From the NCBI GenBank assembly GCA_019310485.1, contig JAFDEF010000003.1, positions 1 to 64,000 of the forward strand: a stretch of DNA of 64,000 nucleotides. The letters run 5' to 3'. The translations under genes were made by a program, and so were the position numbers. Source of the DNA: Deltaproteobacteria bacterium. Lineage in GTDB: Bacteria; Desulfobacterota; DSM-4660; Desulfatiglandales; HGW-15. Positions 60,558-64,000 of the stretch are shown here, one piece after another; the stretch's first letter is position 1, and the number at the start of each line of letters is the position of its first letter. Below the pieces are notes generated by a model that was not told the DNA's origin, did no database searches, and saw nothing but the letters and a program-made list of their open reading frames with translations.

Positions 60558-62702
60558 TCACCAGAGATAAAACCTGGCCAGGATCCTATCCAGCTCAGGG
60601 GCTTCCGGCATTTCTTCGTGATCGCGAAGGTAATCGCACCAATCTAATCTTCTAACCATTGCTGTCTTAAGTCTTCCAGCATACTGAAGGGGGACTATTT
60701 GAGTTAGATTAGCCCTGACATTTATTGAGCCACGGGGAGCTGAAAGACTCACCCAGTCTCCCTGCTTGATTCCTCGTTGCGCAGCATCCTTTGGGTTTAT
60801 ATCCAGCATTGGATCGGGCCGAAGAGACCTGGGCCACGGGAGCCTGAACGTCCTGGAGTGGATGAACATTGGTAGCCGTGCCCCCGAAGTCAGAATCAAC
60901 GGAAAATCTTTGCTTAATTCCGGAGTGGATCTCGGGCTGTATTTAGGTTCTTCGTAGAGGGGCAAGGGGTCAAGGCCTGCCTCTTTCAGAATGGAAGAGG
61001 TAAACTCCATCTTGCCTGAAGGAGTTGGAAACCCTCCTTTTTCATACTTCCTGTATTCGGGCTTTCTAACATCTTTCAGTGAATATCCTGCCGGATACTT
61101 TTTTAACTCCGCCACAGAAAGCCCTGTCGGCTCAAGGATCCAGTCTACACATGCTTCATATCCTTCCCGGAGCAATTGGTCACCGGGGGCAAGCCTTGCG
61201 GCAAGTTCAAAAATAATGTCTGTATCAGAACGCGACTCGCCCAAAGGTTCAATTACGGGACTTGTCCATATGACGTATCTTTCAGGGTAGAACTTGTGCT
61301 CACTTCTTTCAAAAGAAGTACATGCAGGTAAGACTACGTCAGCCATTCTGGCGGTGTCTGTCATAAAAATATCAACATCCAGAAAAAAATCGAGCATCCT
61401 CAGGGACTCTGCCATAAAATCCGGGCCCGGCCACATCCTATGATTGACTCCGAACCCTATCATGGCACGAATAGGGTAAGGACGCCCGCTCTTTATCTGA
61501 AAAGGAACATGGATCGCCTGGCCCTGAGGCACCATTTTGCACCAAACGGGGTAGAGATCCTGCCCCACCCTGGGTGCCATTTCTTCCCATGGGCGAGACT
61601 GTTCAAATTCGTCTTGACGAGTCACCACACCGCTTGGAACATACAGGTAGCCTGGAGGCACCACGTAGTTACCCCCTTCCTGGTCGAAATTCCCCGTAAG
61701 GCCTACCAGGGCTGTCAGCGCACGGTGGTTCTGCACACCGTTGGTATGATATACTGTTGCATTGGCCCCGGTTAAAAGCCCTGCAGGTTTTGCCTTGGCA
61801 TAAACCCTTGCCGCTTTTTGCATAAGCCCAGCGGAAACTCCGGTGATCTCTTCTGTGAAGGAAGGGGTAAATTGTTTCACATAAGACCTAAATTCATCGA
61901 ATCCAATGGTCCAGTTTTCTACAAATTTCCTGTCATAGATATCCTCTTCGATTATAACATTGCCCATGCCAAGTGCTAATGCACCGGATGTCCCCGGGCG
62001 CATGCGCAGGTGTATGTCGGCATGGGCTGTCAGGGGCGTTACCAGGGGACCGACTTCAATGATTTTCAGTCCCCTTTCCCTGGCTTCCACCAGTTTTCGA
62101 ACAGCAGCAGTATTTGAGTAAAAGGGGTTGTTGCTCCAGACCAGGAGACATTTTGCCTTGCTGAACTGGGGACGTCCCATGACCCCATAGTTCAGCCTGG
62201 CAGCCATCGAGGCTGCTGCAGAACAAGTGCTTGATTCAGTGCAATAGTTCGGTGACCCAAAACTATGGGCAAATCGCTTCAAAAACGGTCTCATCCACTT
62301 TGGATAACCTGCATAGAAAACAATTGACTCGGGCCCTGAGTCCCTTCTTATCCTTTCCACTCGATCTGCTGTCAGGTCAAACGCCTCATCCCACGAGACG
62401 GCCTCGAAATCTCCCGATCCCCGGCTCCCTTTCCTGACAAGCGGAGACAAAATGTGATCCTTGTGATAAGCATATTGCCGGCTGGCGGCTCCCTTTGCGC
62501 ACAGGGTGCCCGCGTTATGTGGATTTTCCCTGGCGCCCTCAACCTTGATAATCACACCATCCTTCACATACGCACCAATACCACAGTGTGGGATGGGGTT
62601 ACAAATTGAGCAAATTGCCTTTTTAATCTCAATCCCACTTCCCGGAGTAGGTAGCTTTCCTTTTACGCTTTCAGTAGTAGATTGTTTTTGATAAGTGCTC
62701 AT
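60558..62702 (-). CDS. Molybdopterin-dependent oxidoreductase (PhsA/acetylene hydratase-like branch)
   Basis: A 714-residue Mo/W enzyme. The N-terminal cluster motif CSICNPIPHCGIGAYV...AGTLCAKG binds [4Fe-4S]. The cofactor-binding core has YCTESSTCSAAASMAARL, where a Cys is the likely metal ligand, LLVWSNNPFYSNTAAVRKLV, MRPGTSGALALGMGNVIIEE and TDTARMADVVLPACTSFERS. The C-terminal domain (LTSGARLPMFIHSRT, GDWVSLSAPRGSINVRANLT) is normal until near the end, where the usual terminal DPxSGxPxxKxLLC-like segment is replaced by an unrelated tail (about 40 residues). No secretion signal is visible, so it should be cytoplasmic. The substrate is unknown. Confidence 0.82.
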   Translation of the reverse strand: MSTYQKQSTTESVKGKLPTPGSGIEIKKAICSICNPIPHCGIGAYVKDGVIIKVEGARENPHNAGTLCAKGAASRQYAYHKDHILSPLVRKGSRGSGDFEAVSWDEAFDLTADRVERIRRDSGPESIVFYAGYPKWMRPFLKRFAHSFGSPNYCTESSTCSAAASMAARLNYGVMGRPQFSKAKCLLVWSNNPFYSNTAAVRKLVEARERGLKIIEVGPLVTPLTAHADIHLRMRPGTSGALALGMGNVIIEEDIYDRKFVENWTIGFDEFRSYVKQFTPSFTEEITGVSAGLMQKAARVYAKAKPAGLLTGANATVYHTNGVQNHRALTALVGLTGNFDQEGGNYVVPPGYLYVPSGVVTRQDEFEQSRPWEEMAPRVGQDLYPVWCKMVPQGQAIHVPFQIKSGRPYPIRAMIGFGVNHRMWPGPDFMAESLRMLDFFLDVDIFMTDTARMADVVLPACTSFERSEHKFYPERYVIWTSPVIEPLGESRSDTDIIFELAARLAPGDQLLREGYEACVDWILEPTGLSVAELKKYPAGYSLKDVRKPEYRKYEKGGFPTPSGKMEFTSSILKEAGLDPLPLYEEPKYSPRSTPELSKDFPLILTSGARLPMFIHSRTFRLPWPRSLRPDPMLDINPKDAAQRGIKQGDWVSLSAPRGSINVRANLTQIVPLQYAGRLKTAMVRRLDWCDYLRDHEEMPEAPELDRILARFYLW

Positions 62703-62763
62703 GACTCTTGCTAAAGTTCCTTGTTTTTAAAAAGGCAAAATCAATGGAAGGCTCTGGCTCTTT

Positions 62764-63459
62764 TCAAGAACCATACTCGGCAAGATGGGCCTTGGCCAAC
62801 GGTAAGAATGGAGATGCCTTGTATTTACTTACAAATTCCTTAAGTACCTTTACTGCTTTCTCCTTCTGGTTCAAAAGCGGATAAATCCTGGCTAGAGCCA
62901 GCATCGCCTGCTCTTTGAAAAACCCATCTTCATCTGAGACAACGATATTTAGAATCTCAACTGCTTTCTGCAGGTCCCCTTTCTGCTCGTAGCACTCTGC
63001 TATTGCAAGTCTCGAAAGCGATGGATAGGGATAGTCACGTGGCCCTTCTTTCAAGAATTTTTCATATAGCGTGATTGCCTCATCATATTTTTTTTCACGA
63101 TACTTAATGTATGCCACCTGAGGTGCAACCAGACGACTAACCTTTGAACGGCCGTATTGTTGAACAACCTTTTCAAAGAGTTTTTCCGTTTTCTCAAGGC
63201 TTTTCTGGTCTGCTTTTTTGTCCATGTTGTCCAGAAAAGCCGAATAGGCAACATTGTATGCCTCCAAACCCTTTGTGTTGATCCGATTCAGGTAGGCGCT
63301 AACCCCCATGTAGACTAAAATGCCCACAACAACCGCTATTCCGGCGTAGCTGAGTTGTGTGGAATGTGCCTTTAAAAAAATAGCAGCCCTCGCTGAAAAT
63401 GTCAGGAACTCATCAGGCCCTTTGAGCAGTTCTTTGCGGGTAACCTTCTTCTTTGCCAT
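62764..63459 (-). CDS. Membrane-anchored TPR protein, YfgM-like
   Basis: A 231-residue protein. A cytoplasmic N terminus (1-33) precedes one membrane helix at about 38-56 (YAGIAVVVGILVYMGVSAYL). The rest forms tetratricopeptide pairs (KYDEAITLYEKFLKEGP, LAIAECYEQKGDLQKAVEILNIV, ALARIYPLLNQKEKAVKVLKEFV). The layout is that of YfgM-type proteins, which link membrane and periplasmic chaperones; the sequence itself is not diagnostic. It is 61 nt upstream of the molybdoenzyme gene and divergent from the DedA gene. Confidence 0.8.
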   Translation of the reverse strand: MAKKKVTRKELLKGPDEFLTFSARAAIFLKAHSTQLSYAGIAVVVGILVYMGVSAYLNRINTKGLEAYNVAYSAFLDNMDKKADQKSLEKTEKLFEKVVQQYGRSKVSRLVAPQVAYIKYREKKYDEAITLYEKFLKEGPRDYPYPSLSRLAIAECYEQKGDLQKAVEILNIVVSDEDGFFKEQAMLALARIYPLLNQKEKAVKVLKEFVSKYKASPFLPLAKAHLAEYGS

Positions 63460-63636
63460 AGCTCTTGGTGCTCTTTCAGGATTAAGTGGTTAAACCCTGT
63501 AACAAAACCCCCAGAATCAGTCAAGGTAAAAAACTAATCCCTTTTCCCTTTAATAACACCAATGGATCGAGTATAAGATACCTTTAGTCAGCTTCTGCAA
63601 GGATAGCAAGCTCCATTTCGCCACGTGGATAGCTCA

Positions 63637-64000
63637 ATGTTCAATTTAAGCAACTTCCTGACCTTGATTAGCTCCCTGCCCAATCCCACCGCATATTTTC
63701 TCCTCGCTTTGAGCGCTTTTGTGGAGAATGTCTTCCCTCCTATACCAGGAGACACTATAACGGCTTTTGGGGCTTTTCTGGTTGGAACCGGAAAACTCTC
63801 ATTCCCGGGTGTTTACCTCTCCACAACACTTGGCAGTCTCCTAGGGTTCTTAACCCTTTTCTGGCTGGGCAAATACCTGGGACGACGCTTTTTCGTTGAA
63901 AAAGACTACCGCTATTTTAAGGCGAAAGACATTGTCAGAGCAGAGCACTGGTTTGAAAAATACGGCTACCTTATTGTGGGCCTTAACAGGTTCCTCCCAG
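63637..64000 (+). CDS. DedA family membrane protein (5' part, cut by window end)
   Basis: The first about 121 codons of a DedA/SNARE-associated membrane protein, open at the window edge. The ATG at 63637 is chosen by content, since the ribosome-binding site is weak. LALSAFVENVFPPIPGDTIT (the DedA signature with Glu and Pro), GSLLGFLTLFWLGKYLGRRF and WFEKYGYLIVGLNRFLP (the conserved Gly-Tyr and Asn-Arg-Phe-Pro stretch) are diagnostic. DedA proteins help lipid-carrier recycling and envelope homeostasis, driven by ion gradients, in the inner membrane. Confidence 0.92.
   Translation, partial: MFNLSNFLTLISSLPNPTAYFLLALSAFVENVFPPIPGDTITAFGAFLVGTGKLSFPGVYLSTTLGSLLGFLTLFWLGKYLGRRFFVEKDYRYFKAKDIVRAEHWFEKYGYLIVGLNRFLP

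Noticed and set aside
60545-60560. TGA stop of the molybdoenzyme gene as a second selenocysteine
   Set aside because: A TAA follows only five codons later and no hairpin or conserved extension is seen; an ordinary stop is the simpler reading.
1-64000. tRNA, rRNA or CRISPR arrays
   Set aside because: No TPsiC-like GGTTCGAATC motifs in a cloverleaf setting, no rRNA-like sequence and no regularly spaced identical repeats were seen on a manual read; a tRNAscan or CRISPR search could still find something.

Overview
The window looks like a chromosomal segment of a strictly anaerobic Gram-negative bacterium, most likely a Desulfobacterota (former Deltaproteobacteria) sulfate reducer or syntroph. 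This is inferred from gene content and was not tested by any search. The evidence is an HdrABC-type electron-transfer operon with a flavin/NAD subunit, an indolepyruvate:ferredoxin oxidoreductase beside an acyl-CoA ligase, an FmdE-like protein beside a molybdopterin oxidoreductase, glycine-rich DUF5320 and DUF134 proteins, and a Gram-negative-type dcw cluster with mraZ. No rRNA, tRNA or CRISPR array was recognised.

Layout. 1-1325: a possible IS21-type end, then a frameshifted, internally deleted MFS transporter pseudogene. 1400-5300: small genes (exported rhodanese, DUF5320/DUF134 pair, a small TTG-start protein, zinc-ribbon protein, dodecin, cold-shock protein). 5488-9341 (minus): PpiC chaperone/isomerase, dienoyl-CoA isomerase-like crotonase, NPD-like flavoprotein and UDP-sugar epimerase, closely spaced. 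9826-12552: SCP2 protein, phosphodiester glycosidase-like protein and an exported TPR protein built from a tandem duplication. 12588-18016 (minus): hdrA, a FAD/NAD oxidoreductase, hdrC and hdrB. 18193-25050 (minus): Tat-exported metallohydrolase, EamA permease and a trehalose gene set (DUF5752, TreT-like, OtsB, OtsA-like). 25612-27677: RRM RNA-binding protein and a radical SAM protein. 27767-45398 (minus): the whole division and cell wall cluster from mraZ to ftsZ, with a stand-alone response regulator between mraY and murF. 45593-53683: membrane protein, Hsp20, Lon-like protease with two followers, MATE pump, VOC protein and a hypothetical protein. 53715-63459 (mostly minus): IorBA, acyl-CoA ligase, EamA permease, PfpI protein, FmdE/molybdopterin enzyme pair and a YfgM-like TPR protein. 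The window ends inside a DedA gene.

How the parts fit. The Hdr operon, IorAB with its ligase, the molybdoenzyme pair, the crotonase and the SCP2 protein suggest a metabolism that moves electrons between acyl-CoA or 2-oxo acid oxidation, ferredoxin and NAD(H). A 21-bp sequence matching at 17 positions lies upstream of both hdrA and the acyl-CoA ligase, hinting at shared control. The trehalose genes, Hsp20, cold-shock protein and RRM protein form a stress-response component.

The strongest observations are: (1) hdrA is interrupted by an in-frame TGA at the position where HdrA proteins carry Cys or selenocysteine, followed by a hairpin of the bacterial SECIS type, so it is probably one selenoprotein gene of about 1009 residues rather than two ORFs; (2) four AAAGTG boxes at an exact 10-bp period lie just downstream of the -10 of the mraZ promoter; (3) the DUF134 regulator seems to have lost one base at its ATG start codon.
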